A stretch of 63,481 nucleotides of DNA from JAASSS01 sp021767745 (GTDB taxonomy: Bacteria; Pseudomonadota; Gammaproteobacteria; UBA5335), in contig JAXHVN010000031.1 of assembly GCA_034189165.1 (NCBI GenBank), forward strand, positions 1 to 63,481, given 5' to 3'. Below are positions 1 through 7,920 of this stretch, in pieces (within the stretch, counting starts at the first letter, position 1; each line of letters begins with the position of its first letter). The notes below the pieces were generated by a model. It did not search any database and had not been told where the DNA came from. It saw nothing but the letters and a program-made list of their open reading frames with translations. Both the position numbers and the translations under genes were made by a program.

Positions 1-315
1 GCGCACCGCATCGAGCTGTGCCTGCACCTCGGCACCGGCGGCGGCCACCGGCGGCGCCGCGGCGCCGGCCGTACCCACCGGCGGCGGTGCCGCGCCGTCG
101 ACCGCGGCCGCCACCCAGGCAAGTTCGTCCTCGTCCTGGCCGGCTTCGCCGGCCGCCTGGCGCACCAGCGCCTCGTCGTAGTCGATCGCGGAGATGATCT
201 CCACCCCGCCCTCACAGGCCCGGCTGGAGAGGATCACTGCCTCGGCCCCGTGCGCCGTGCGCACCTGGCGCAGCGCACTGCGCATGTCGGCGGCGAAAAA
301 GCGCCTTATCTTCAT
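1..315 (-). CDS. flhF: Flagellar biosynthesis GTPase FlhF, N-terminal part (cut by window edge)
   Basis: This is the first 105 codons of an SRP-type GTPase that sets polar flagellum position and number. The visible N terminus starts MKIRRFFAADMRSALRQV and continues with GAEAVILSS, which is the typical FlhF opening. An Ala/Pro-rich linker follows; the GTPase NG domain lies beyond base 1. The ATG at 315-313 is 43 bases after the flhA stop, so flhF is the next gene of the fliL-flhA operon. The identification rests on the N-terminal motif and on the flhA-flhF gene order, which is standard in polarly flagellated gammaproteobacteria. Confidence 0.9.
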   Translation of the reverse strand, partial: MKIRRFFAADMRSALRQVRTAHGAEAVILSSRACEGGVEIISAIDYDEALVRQAAGEAGQDEDELAWVAAAVDGAAPPPVGTAGAAAPPVAAAGAEVQAQLDAVR

Positions 316-358
316 CTCGAGTCCCCCTCACCCGCTCGGTCTGCGCCGGCGGTGTCGA

Positions 359-2476
359 TCATTGGCCGACGGTGCTGACCAGCCGGATCTGCTTGTCGTC
401 CGGTACCTCGGTGTAGGCGAGCACGTGCAGCTCCGGGATCTGGCTGCGCAGCACCCGGGCCAACGGCGCCCGCAGCTGCGGCCCGACCAACAGCACCGCC
501 GGTCTGCCTTCCGCCTGCTGGCGCTGGGCCGCCTCGCCGACCGCGGACATCAACCGGTCCGCCAGGGTCGGCTCCAGCGCCGGTCCAGCGCCTGCCTGCA
601 TGCCCTGTTGCAACAACTGTTCCAGTTGCGGATCGAGCGTCATGACCGGCAGTTCTTCCGCGGCAGGACTGATGTGCTGAACGATCTGCCGGCCCAGCGC
701 GGCGCGTACCGCTGCGGTCAGATCGCCGGGTTCTTGACTCGGGCTGCCGTGGATCGCCAGCGCCTCGGCGATCGAGCGGATGTCGCGGATCGGCACCTGC
801 TCGGCCAGCAGCTGCTGCAGCACCTGGACCACGCTGCCGAGCGGCACGGTGTCCGGAATCAGGTTCTCCACCAGCTTGGGCGCCCGCCGTGCCAGCACGT
901 CCAGCAGCTGCTGGACCTCCTCGTGGCCCAGCAGCTCGTGCGCGTGCTGCGTGATCAGATGGCTCAGATGGGTGGTGATCACGGTGCCGGCATCGACCAC
1001 CGTGTAGCCCAGGCTCTGGGCATGCTCGCGCTGGCGCGGCTCGATCCACACCGCCCGCAGGCCGAACGCCGGCTCGCGGGCATCGATACCCGTCAACGAA
1101 CCGACGGTCTGGCCCGGATCGATGGCCATCTCGCGCTCGGGGAAGACCTCCGCCTCACCCAGCATCACGCCCTTCAGGCTGATGCGGTAGCTCGCCGGTG
1201 CCAGCTCCAGGTTGTCGCGGATGTGCACGGCCGGGATCAGGAAGCCGAGCTCCTGCGTGAGCTTCTTGCGCACGCCGCGGATGCGCTTCATCAGGTCGCC
1301 GCCCTGCTGCACGTCCACCAGCGGGATCAGCCGGTAGCCGATCTCCAGCCCCAGCATGTCCACCGGCGCCAGGTCCTCCCAGCCGAGATCGCGCAGCTCA
1401 CCGGCAGGCTCGGCCGCCGCCTCGGCATGCGGCGCGGCGGTGGGTTCGGCAGCCGCCGCGCGCCGCCGGCGATGCCACTGCGCGAGCGCCACGCAGCCCC
1501 CGCCCAGCGTCAGGAAGATCAGGTTCGGCATCCCCGGCACCAGCCCGAGTAGCGTGAGCACCGTGCCGGCCACCAGCAGCGCCTTGGGCTGGTCGAACAG
1601 CTGGCCGATGACCTGCTGCCCCATGTCCTCGGCCGTCGACATGCGCGTGACGATGATCGCCGCCGCGGTCGAAAGCACCAGCGAGGGAATCTGCGCCACC
1701 AGCCCGTCGCCGATGGTCAGCAGCGCGTAGTTCTCCAGCGCCACCGTCAGGGCCAGGTCGTGCTGCAGCAGGCCGATGGCCAGGCCGCCGATCAGGTTGA
1801 TGAACAGAATCAGCACGCCGGCGATCGCATCGCCGCGCACGAACTTGCTGGCACCATCCATCGAGCCGTAGAAGTCCGCCTCCTGGCGCACCTCCTCACG
1901 CTGGCGGCGCGCCTGCTCCTGGCTGATCAGCCCGGCGTTGACGTCCGCGTCGATCGCCATCTGCTTGCCCGGCAGCGCATCCAGGGTGAAACGCGCGCTC
2001 ACCTCGGAGATCCGCCCCGCGCCCTTGGTGACGACGACGAAGTTGATGATCATCAGGATGGCGAAGATGATGAGACCGACCGCGTAGTTGCCGCCGATCA
2101 CGAACTGGCCGAACGACTCGATCACCTCGCCCGCCGCACCCGGCCCCTGATGCCCATACAGCAGCACCACGCGGGTGGAAGCGACGTTCAGCGCCAGACG
2201 CAGCAGCGTGGCGATCAGCAGCACCGAGGGGAACACGCCCAGCTCCAGCGGGCGCAGCACATAGATCGTCGCCAGCAGCACGACCAGCGCCAGCGTGATG
2301 TTGAAGGTGAACAGCGCATCCAGTGCCAGCGGCGGCAGCGGCACCACCATCATCGCCAGCATCATCACCACCAGCGCCGGCGCGCCGAGACCGCTGCCGG
2401 CCAGCTGGCGCAGCGTGCTCAGCAGTCCGGGCGGGGCGGGCGCGGCGAGGCCGCGGGCGGGTTCGGGAGCGGCCAT
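359..2476 (-). CDS. flhA: Flagellar type III export gate protein FlhA
   Basis: FlhA is the large inner-membrane subunit of the flagellar export gate; its cytoplasmic ring docks chaperone-substrate complexes. The 705-residue length is normal for the family. About eight membrane segments fill roughly residues 30-330, and the FHIPEP-family signature is visible around residues 150-175 (RISEVSARFTLDALPGKQMA, then IDADVNAG). The C-terminal half is the soluble domain. The ATG lies three bases downstream of the flhB stop, so the two genes are probably translated together. Confidence 0.98.
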   Translation of the reverse strand: MAAPEPARGLAAPAPPGLLSTLRQLAGSGLGAPALVVMMLAMMVVPLPPLALDALFTFNITLALVVLLATIYVLRPLELGVFPSVLLIATLLRLALNVASTRVVLLYGHQGPGAAGEVIESFGQFVIGGNYAVGLIIFAILMIINFVVVTKGAGRISEVSARFTLDALPGKQMAIDADVNAGLISQEQARRQREEVRQEADFYGSMDGASKFVRGDAIAGVLILFINLIGGLAIGLLQHDLALTVALENYALLTIGDGLVAQIPSLVLSTAAAIIVTRMSTAEDMGQQVIGQLFDQPKALLVAGTVLTLLGLVPGMPNLIFLTLGGGCVALAQWHRRRRAAAAEPTAAPHAEAAAEPAGELRDLGWEDLAPVDMLGLEIGYRLIPLVDVQQGGDLMKRIRGVRKKLTQELGFLIPAVHIRDNLELAPASYRISLKGVMLGEAEVFPEREMAIDPGQTVGSLTGIDAREPAFGLRAVWIEPRQREHAQSLGYTVVDAGTVITTHLSHLITQHAHELLGHEEVQQLLDVLARRAPKLVENLIPDTVPLGSVVQVLQQLLAEQVPIRDIRSIAEALAIHGSPSQEPGDLTAAVRAALGRQIVQHISPAAEELPVMTLDPQLEQLLQQGMQAGAGPALEPTLADRLMSAVGEAAQRQQAEGRPAVLLVGPQLRAPLARVLRSQIPELHVLAYTEVPDDKQIRLVSTVGQ

Positions 2477-2479
2477 GGA

Positions 2480-3622
2480 TCAGTCCTCCAGTTCGCGGGC
2501 GGCCTCGGCATAGGCGGCGGGCAACTGCGGGCGGGGCAGCGCCGGCGGGCGCCGGCGGGCGCGGCGGGCCACACGCAGCTGATGGACATAGGCAAGGATC
2601 TGCGCGACGGCGACGTACAGTCCGGCCGGGATGCGCTCGCCGAGCTCCACCTGCCGGTACAGCGCCCGCGCCAGCGGCGGCGCACTGACGATCGGCACCC
2701 GATGGCTGCGCGCCAGCTCGCGGATCTTCAGCGCCACCTCGCCCCGCCCCTTCGCCACCACCTCCGGCGCGGCCATGTCGGCCTCATAGCGCAGCGCCAC
2801 CGCCACGTGCACCGGATTGACGATCACCGCTGCCGCGGCCGGCACCGCCTCGAGCATGCGCCGCTGCGAGAGCTCACGCTGCAGGCCGCGGATGCGCGCC
2901 TTCACCTCCGGACGGCCCTCGGTCTCCTTGAGCTCATCACGCACTTCCTGACGCGTCATGCGCAGCTGGCGGCCGTGCTCCCACAGCTGGTAGGGCACGT
3001 CCAGCGCCGCGATCAGCCACAGCCCGGCGGCGATGGCCGCGAAGGCGAGCGCGAACAGCGACGCGGCTGCCGCCGCGCCGGGTTCGAGCTCCAGCCGGCC
3101 GAGCAGCAGTACCCGCTCGTGCAGCGACCACAGCACGGCCACCGCCACGGAACCGACGATCGCGAACTTGCCCAGTGCCTTCAGCAGTTCCACCAGCCCG
3201 CGCACGGCGAAGATGCGCTTGAGGCCGGCGACCGGATTGAGCTTGTCGGGCTTGGGCGCCAGCGCCTTGCCGCTGACGGCGAGGCCACCGATGGCGACGC
3301 TGGCACCGATGGCCACCACCACCAGCAGGCCCAGCAACGCCAGCATCGGCAGCAGCAGCGGCCCGATGCCCTCCCCCAGCGCGAGCGCCAGGCGCGTCTG
3401 CCCCGCCGGCTCGCCGGCCCGCAGCAGTGCCTCGCGCATGCCGGCGGCGAGGCCCTCGGCCAGCGCCGGGCCGAACAGCGCCAGCCCACCGGCACCGGCC
3501 GTGACGACCGCCGCGGAGGCCAGCTCGCGCGAGCGCGCGACCTGCCCCTTGTCCCGCGCCTGCTGCAGCCGCCGCGGCGTCGGCTGTTCGGTGCGCTCCT
3601 GACCGCTTTCGCTCTCAGCCAT
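2480..3622 (-). CDS. flhB: Flagellar export switch protein FlhB, with a variant NPVH autocleavage motif
   Basis: FlhB switches export specificity from rod/hook to filament substrates after cutting itself between Asn and Pro of an NPTH loop. The start chosen is MAESESGQERTEQPTPRRL at 3622, the conserved FlhB opening; a longer frame exists upstream but would run into fliR. This gives 380 residues with four membrane segments and a cytoplasmic C domain. The cleavage loop at 2807-2818 reads N269-P270-V271-H272: the scissile Asn-Pro is kept but the usual Thr is Val. The gene overlaps the fliR stop by 8 bases. A basic, proline-rich tail follows the conserved domain. Confidence 0.97.
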   Translation of the reverse strand: MAESESGQERTEQPTPRRLQQARDKGQVARSRELASAAVVTAGAGGLALFGPALAEGLAAGMREALLRAGEPAGQTRLALALGEGIGPLLLPMLALLGLLVVVAIGASVAIGGLAVSGKALAPKPDKLNPVAGLKRIFAVRGLVELLKALGKFAIVGSVAVAVLWSLHERVLLLGRLELEPGAAAAASLFALAFAAIAAGLWLIAALDVPYQLWEHGRQLRMTRQEVRDELKETEGRPEVKARIRGLQRELSQRRMLEAVPAAAAVIVNPVHVAVALRYEADMAAPEVVAKGRGEVALKIRELARSHRVPIVSAPPLARALYRQVELGERIPAGLYVAVAQILAYVHQLRVARRARRRPPALPRPQLPAAYAEAARELED

Positions 3623-4403
3623 CGACCTGCGCCCCCGGCAGGGCACCGGCGAAGCCGAGCCCCTGCCGGACCAGCACCGCAAAGGTCTCCGCCACACTCG
3701 GCAGGCCGATGAGCAGAATCACGATGCCGAGCAGGAGCGAGACCGGGAAGCCGATGGCGAACAGGTTCAGCGTCGGTGCCGCCCGGCTGGTGATACCGAA
3801 GGCGAGGTTCACCACCAGCAGTGCCAGCAGCATCGGCAGCGCGATGCGCACCGCGCCGACGAACAGCAGCCCCGCCCAGTCGACCAGCGCCCGCCACTGC
3901 GCTGCGCCCAGGGCGCCGTCGAGGGGCAGCAGCCGGAAGCTCTCGCCCAGCAGGCCGATCAGCGCCAGATGCGCATCCAGCGCCAGGAACAGCAACAGGC
4001 CGAAGATCAGCAGAAACTGGCTCAGCACCGGTACGGCGACGCCATTGGCCGGGTCGATGGTGGTGGCAAAGCCCAGGCCCATGGTCATGGCGATCGCCTG
4101 TCCGGCGACCACCAGCGCGTTGAACACCAGTTGCAGCACGAAGCCCATGGCGACGCCGAGCAACAGCTGCTGGGCCAGTGCCAGCAGCAGCGCGGGCAGC
4201 GCAGCCGGCGCTGCGCCGAGCACGTCGGCCGGCAGCGCCGGCACGATCGCGGCGGTGATCGCCAGCGCCAGCATCAGCCGCACCCGCACCGGCACGTAGG
4301 CGCCGGCGGTGAACGGCGCCACCATCAGCAACCCGCCGATGCGGGCCAGCGGCAGCAGGTAGAGCGCCAGCCAGGCGTTGATCTCGGCGGGCGTCAGCGT
4401 CAT
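3615..4403 (-). CDS. fliR: Flagellar export gate protein FliR
   Basis: This is a 262-residue, strongly hydrophobic inner-membrane protein that forms the export gate core with FliP and FliQ. It opens MTLTPAEINAWLALYLLPLARIG by translation (motif MTLTPAEINAWLALYLLPLA), with about six membrane segments, the usual FliR layout and length. It lies between fliQ and flhB in the canonical fliPQR-flhB order, 7 bases after the fliQ stop, and overlaps flhB by 8 bases. Confidence 0.96.
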   Translation of the reverse strand: MTLTPAEINAWLALYLLPLARIGGLLMVAPFTAGAYVPVRVRLMLALAITAAIVPALPADVLGAAPAALPALLLALAQQLLLGVAMGFVLQLVFNALVVAGQAIAMTMGLGFATTIDPANGVAVPVLSQFLLIFGLLLFLALDAHLALIGLLGESFRLLPLDGALGAAQWRALVDWAGLLFVGAVRIALPMLLALLVVNLAFGITSRAAPTLNLFAIGFPVSLLLGIVILLIGLPSVAETFAVLVRQGLGFAGALPGAQVDG

Positions 4404-4410
4404 CGGTCGG

Positions 4411-4680
4411 CTACTGCAGCAGCCCGGGAATGCCCGTGATCAGGCGCTCGGTGTAGCCGACCAGCGTCCGCAGCATCCAGCCGCCGGCCAGCAGCAGCGT
4501 CAGCACCAGCACGCCGAGCTTGGGCACGAAGCTCAGCGTCATCTCGTTGATCTGCGTGGCCGCCTGCAGCATGCCGATCAGCACGCCCACCACCAGCGCC
4601 GCCCCCAGCAGCGGCGCCCCCAGCAGCACCGTGATCCACAGCGCCTGCTGCCCGAGGTCCATGACGGTCTCGGGCGTCAT
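4411..4680 (-). CDS. fliQ: Flagellar export gate protein FliQ
   Basis: This 89-residue protein has two membrane segments and is the small FliQ subunit wrapped around the FliP-FliR export core. The N terminus (MTPETVMDLGQQALWITVLL) and the motif LQAATQINEMTLSFVPKL around residues 40-58 are typical of FliQ. Its ATG overlaps the end of fliP by 4 bases, indicating coupled translation. Confidence 0.96.
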   Translation of the reverse strand: MTPETVMDLGQQALWITVLLGAPLLGAALVVGVLIGMLQAATQINEMTLSFVPKLGVLVLTLLLAGGWMLRTLVGYTERLITGIPGLLQ

Positions 4681-5432
4681 GCGCCGGCCAGGAAGCTGGA
4701 AGCCAGCGTGCCGGTCAGCAGCACCCAGCCGTCCACCAGCACGAACAGCATCAGCTTGAACGGCAGGGAAATCAGCATCGGCGAGAGCATCATCATGCCC
4801 ATCGCCATCAGCACGCTGGCGACCACCAGATCGATGATCAGGAAGGGGATGAACACCAGGAAGCCGATCTGGAAGGCGGTCTTGAGCTCGCTGGTCAGGA
4901 AGGCCGGAGCCAGCACACGCAGCGGCACGGCCTCGGGCGCGGCGAGTGCCGTCTCGCCCGCCATGCCGGCGAACAGCGCCAGATCGGCCTCACGGGTCTG
5001 GCGCAGCATGAATTCCCGAACCGGCTCGGCACCGATCGACCAGGCCTGCTCGGCGTCCAGCGTGCCCTCCAGATAGGGCTGCAGCGCCTGGCCGTACACC
5101 TGCTCGGCCACCGGCGCCATCACGAAGAACGTCAGGAACAGCGCCAGTCCGAGCAGCACCTGGTTCGGTGGCGTCTGCGGGGTGCCGAGGGCCTGACGCA
5201 GCAGCGCCAGCACGATGATGATGCGGGTGAAGGCGGTGCCCATCAGCACCAGCGCCGGCAGCAGGGTGAGCGCCGTCATCAGCGCCAGCACCTGAATGCT
5301 GAGGCTCCAGGTCTGGCTGCCATCGGCGGCGGTGGCGAGCGACAGCGCCGGCAGCCCCGGCGCCTCCTGCGCCAGCGCGCCCTGACTCAGCGCCAGGCAC
5401 GCCAGCACCGCGAGGCCGGCGGCCCGCTTCAT
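4677..5432 (-). CDS. fliP: Flagellar export gate protein FliP
   Basis: FliP is the pentameric core of the flagellar export channel. The 251-residue product starts with a cleavable signal peptide (MKRAAGLAVLACLALSQGAL), as FliP usually does. Four membrane segments follow, with family blocks such as FTRIIIVLALLRQALGTPQ and LVFIPFLIIDLVVASVLMAM. Length and order match fliO-fliP-fliQ. It overlaps fliO by 4 bases upstream and fliQ by 4 bases downstream. Confidence 0.97.
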   Translation of the reverse strand: MKRAAGLAVLACLALSQGALAQEAPGLPALSLATAADGSQTWSLSIQVLALMTALTLLPALVLMGTAFTRIIIVLALLRQALGTPQTPPNQVLLGLALFLTFFVMAPVAEQVYGQALQPYLEGTLDAEQAWSIGAEPVREFMLRQTREADLALFAGMAGETALAAPEAVPLRVLAPAFLTSELKTAFQIGFLVFIPFLIIDLVVASVLMAMGMMMLSPMLISLPFKLMLFVLVDGWVLLTGTLASSFLAGA

Positions 5433-5836
5433 CGCCCCGCCAGCCGGCGCAGGGCGGCGGGCAGCGTGCCGCCACTGACGCCCGTGGCCGGGGGCACCGC
5501 GAGCGGCACGTCCAGCACGTGCAGGGTCCGTAGCTGACCGGCGGCGACGCCCACCAGCAGCTGGCGCTCGCCCGCTTCGATCAGCACGATGCGCTCGCGC
5601 TGCCCGACCGGCACGCTTGCCAGTACCCGCAGCGGGCCGGCCTGCGCAGGTCCGGTGAGCTGCAGCCGTCGCGCCAGCCAGGCCAGCACCACGATCAGCC
5701 CCAGCACCAGCGCAAGGTTGCCCACCAGTTCGCCGACGCCGGGCACGGTGAGCGCCTCGCCGGCAGCGCCGGCACTCGCCGGCAGCGCCGCGCCTGCCGC
5801 CGCCGGCAGATACCGGCCGATATGCCTGCCCCCCAT
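5429..5836 (-). CDS. fliO: Flagellar export assembly protein FliO
   Basis: FliO is a small membrane chaperone that helps assemble the FliP ring. A long open frame covers this interval, but the start at 5836 (MGGRHIGRYLPAAAG) is 2 bases after the fliN stop and gives a normal 135-residue FliO. A hydrophobic N terminus is followed by one membrane segment at about residues 37-53 (LALVLGLIVVLAWLARRL). The short cytoplasmic domain has the FliO-type block VGQRERIVLIEAGERQLLVG. FliO is poorly conserved, so position between fliN and fliP is part of the evidence. Confidence 0.92.
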   Translation of the reverse strand: MGGRHIGRYLPAAAGAALPASAGAAGEALTVPGVGELVGNLALVLGLIVVLAWLARRLQLTGPAQAGPLRVLASVPVGQRERIVLIEAGERQLLVGVAAGQLRTLHVLDVPLAVPPATGVSGGTLPAALRRLAGR

Positions 5837-5838
5837 GG

Positions 5839-6177
5839 CTAGCGCAGCTTCTTCATGCGTTCGGTGGGGCTGACCACATCGCTCAGCCGGATGGCGAAGC
5901 GATCGCCCGTCACCACCACCTCGCCATGCGCGATCAGCGTGCCGTTGACCAGCACATCCAGCGGCTCGCCGGCCGCGTGATCCAGCTCCAGCACGGCGCC
6001 CTGCTTGAGTTGCAGCAGCTCGCGCAGGCTGAGCCGGGCACGGCCGAGCTCGACCGAGACCGTCACCGGCACATCGAGCAGCATCTCCAGATTGACCGGC
6101 TGCTCGCCCGGGGCATCCTCGTGGAGTTCGGCGAACTGATCGGGACGGTCGAGCGGCGTATCGGCGGACGCAGTCAT
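5839..6177 (-). CDS. fliN: Flagellar motor switch protein FliN
   Basis: FliN is the lower part of the C-ring that, with FliM and FliG, sets rotation direction. It has 112 residues, with a short acidic N terminus and a C-terminal SpoA domain: LLDVPVTVSVELGRARLSL, then GEPLDVLVNGTLIAHGEVVV and a final SPTERMKKL. Its start overlaps the fliM stop by 4 bases. It lacks the long N-terminal extension of some FliN/FliY proteins. Confidence 0.97.
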   Translation of the reverse strand: MTASADTPLDRPDQFAELHEDAPGEQPVNLEMLLDVPVTVSVELGRARLSLRELLQLKQGAVLELDHAAGEPLDVLVNGTLIAHGEVVVTGDRFAIRLSDVVSPTERMKKLR

Positions 6178-7208
6178 GTCGTGGCTTCCTCGGTAGCAGC
6201 CGGATCGGGCGAGGCCCGGCCGACGATCTTGATGGCGTTGTTGCCGGTGCGGGTGCCGAAGGTGCCGCTGAGCAGGGGCACATCGCCGGCCGCCAGCGTC
6301 ACGGTCGCCGGCATGTCGAAGGGGATCAGGTCGCCGGCGCGCAACGCCAGCACCTGCTGCAGGCTCAGCTGCAGGTTCACCAGTGGCACCCGCACGTCCA
6401 CCGGCACGCGCCCGACCTCCTGCAACAGCCGCTCACGCCAGCCGCTCTGGTCCTCACCGCCACCCTGGCCCTGGCCGAGGCGGCTGCGTACCGGTTCCAG
6501 CAGGCTCTGCGGGTAGGCCACGCGCAGCAGGCCACCGCCGCGACCGACATCGATCCGATGGCTGGCGGCATAGAGCGTGTCGCCGGGGGCGAAGGCGCGG
6601 ATCAGGGCCGGATCGGTCTCCAGCCGCTCCAGCGCAAACTCGACCGGCAGCACGCTCTCCCAGACAGCGCCGAGCGCCTGCAGCAGCAGGCGCAGCAGCG
6701 TGTCGGTCACGCGCTGCTCGGTGCGCGACAGTTCGCGCCGGGCGTGGCTCGGCGGGCGTCCGCCGTCGCCGCCGAAGTAGCAATCCACCAGCGTGTAGGC
6801 CAGATCGCCATCGAGCAGCGCGAGCAGCACGCCCGGCAGCGGCCCCGCGCTGACGATGCCGATGACGCAGCCGGGCTCGAGCCCGGCGAGCATGTCCTCG
6901 GCCGGTACGGGCTCGATCCCCTCGCAGGAGAGCGTCGGCGGCCGGGGCAGGAATTCGCGCAGCGCCGTGCGCCAGGACCGGGCGACCTGTTCGTGCAGCA
7001 ACTCCAGCACCGGCAGGCGGGCGCGACCCTGCGAGGCGTGCAACAGGACGTCGGCCGACTCGGGCAGCGGCGCATCGCGACGGCGCCGCTCGGTGGCGGG
7101 CCCGCCGGGCTTGGCCGCAGCCGCCGGCGCATCGTCCGTGGCCGGCGCCGCCTCGCCGCCGAGCAGGGCGTCGATTTCATCCGGGGAAAGGACCTGCGCG
7201 TCGGCCAT
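6174..7208 (-). CDS. fliM: Flagellar motor switch protein FliM
   Basis: FliM is the C-ring protein that binds phospho-CheY. The N-terminal CheY-binding motif is present at about residues 8-16 (LSPDEIDALLGG). An Ala/Pro-rich linker follows, then the CheC-like middle domain and the C-terminal SpoA domain that pairs with FliN. The length of 344 residues is slightly above average because of the linker. The ATG is 2 bases after the fliL stop. An intact CheY-binding peptide implies chemotactic control, although no che genes lie in this window. Confidence 0.96.
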   Translation of the reverse strand: MADAQVLSPDEIDALLGGEAAPATDDAPAAAAKPGGPATERRRRDAPLPESADVLLHASQGRARLPVLELLHEQVARSWRTALREFLPRPPTLSCEGIEPVPAEDMLAGLEPGCVIGIVSAGPLPGVLLALLDGDLAYTLVDCYFGGDGGRPPSHARRELSRTEQRVTDTLLRLLLQALGAVWESVLPVEFALERLETDPALIRAFAPGDTLYAASHRIDVGRGGGLLRVAYPQSLLEPVRSRLGQGQGGGEDQSGWRERLLQEVGRVPVDVRVPLVNLQLSLQQVLALRAGDLIPFDMPATVTLAAGDVPLLSGTFGTRTGNNAIKIVGRASPDPAATEEATT

Positions 7209-7210
7209 GG

Positions 7211-7738
7211 CTATTGCATGACGAAGGCGGTGAAGAACACGTCCTGCACGAGCGGCTCGCCGGTGCGGTCGCTCAGTACGTCCTGCACCGCGACCAGCGT
7301 CTGCGCCCGCAGCGCCTCCTTCGCCTCCCGCGAGCGCAGCGCCTCGGCGCGCTGGCTGCCGTAGAGCATCAGCAGCTCGTTGCGTACGGCCGGCAGATGG
7401 GGCTGCATCTGCTCCAGGGCGGCCTCGTCGAGGGCGGCGACGGTGACCGATACCTGCAGATAACGGGCCGCACCCTGCGCGTCATCGAAGTTGACCACGA
7501 AAGGCGGGTCGAGCGGCCGGTAGGCGGCGGGGACGGGCGCCGGCGGGGATTCGGCCTCGGCGGCCGGGTCGCCCTCGGCCACTGCCGCATCATCGGGTTG
7601 CGGACGCAGCAGGAAGAACCACAGTGCGGCCAGATTGATCAGCACCAGCAGCAGTATCGCCCCGCCGATCAGCAGCCAGCGACGGCTGCCGCCGCCGGAC
7701 TTCGCTTGTGCTTCCGCGTCCGTCTCTGCCTGTGCCAC
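7211..7738 (-). CDS. fliL: Flagellar basal-body associated protein FliL
   Basis: FliL is a single-pass inner-membrane protein around the stator that supports torque and stator activity. The 175-residue product has a short cytoplasmic N terminus and one membrane helix at about residues 22-44 (LLIGGAILLLVLINLAALWF). A Pro/Ala-rich stretch leads into the periplasmic domain (VNFDDAQGAARYLQVSVTVA) and ends in QDVFFTAFVMQ, as FliL does. It is first in the fliLMNOPQR-flhBA-flhF run. A good sigma-54 promoter lies about 35-50 bases upstream. Confidence 0.95.
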   Translation of the reverse strand: MAQAETDAEAQAKSGGGSRRWLLIGGAILLLVLINLAALWFFLLRPQPDDAAVAEGDPAAEAESPPAPVPAAYRPLDPPFVVNFDDAQGAARYLQVSVTVAALDEAALEQMQPHLPAVRNELLMLYGSQRAEALRSREAKEALRAQTLVAVQDVLSDRTGEPLVQDVFFTAFVMQ

Positions 7739-7770
7739 TGCTGCCTTCCCGATCGAGTCTGCCCACGCAT

Positions 7771-7787
7771 TGCAAGCGGCGTGCCGG
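7771..7787 (-). promoter_or_regulatory. Sigma-54 promoter for the fliL operon
   Basis: Read on the minus strand the site is CCGGCACGCCGCTTGCA, against the consensus TGGCACG-N4-TTGCA. The -24 GG and -12 GC are exactly 10 bases apart. The expected transcription start is near 7760, 22 bases before the fliL ATG. It lies in the only sizeable gap of the left half of the cluster, 182 bases between fliK and fliL, so fliL probably begins a separate FleQ/sigma-54 operon. Confidence 0.75.
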
Positions 7788-7920
7788 AATGCCAGCGCGG
7801 AGATTCACCTGTTCATTCAATGAGTTGTCTCGGCCCGAAATGGCGGCGGCGGAACTCTGGCAGGCGCGCCCGTCGCGCACGGGCCGAGGCGCCGGATTTC
7901 TGGCGGCGGGCGCCGAGGGT

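Noticed and set aside
1760..3712. 650-codon plus-strand open frame opposite flhA and flhB
   Set aside because: Gln/Arg/His-rich low-complexity translation typical of a GC-rich antisense shadow; the minus strand encodes clear FlhA and FlhB.
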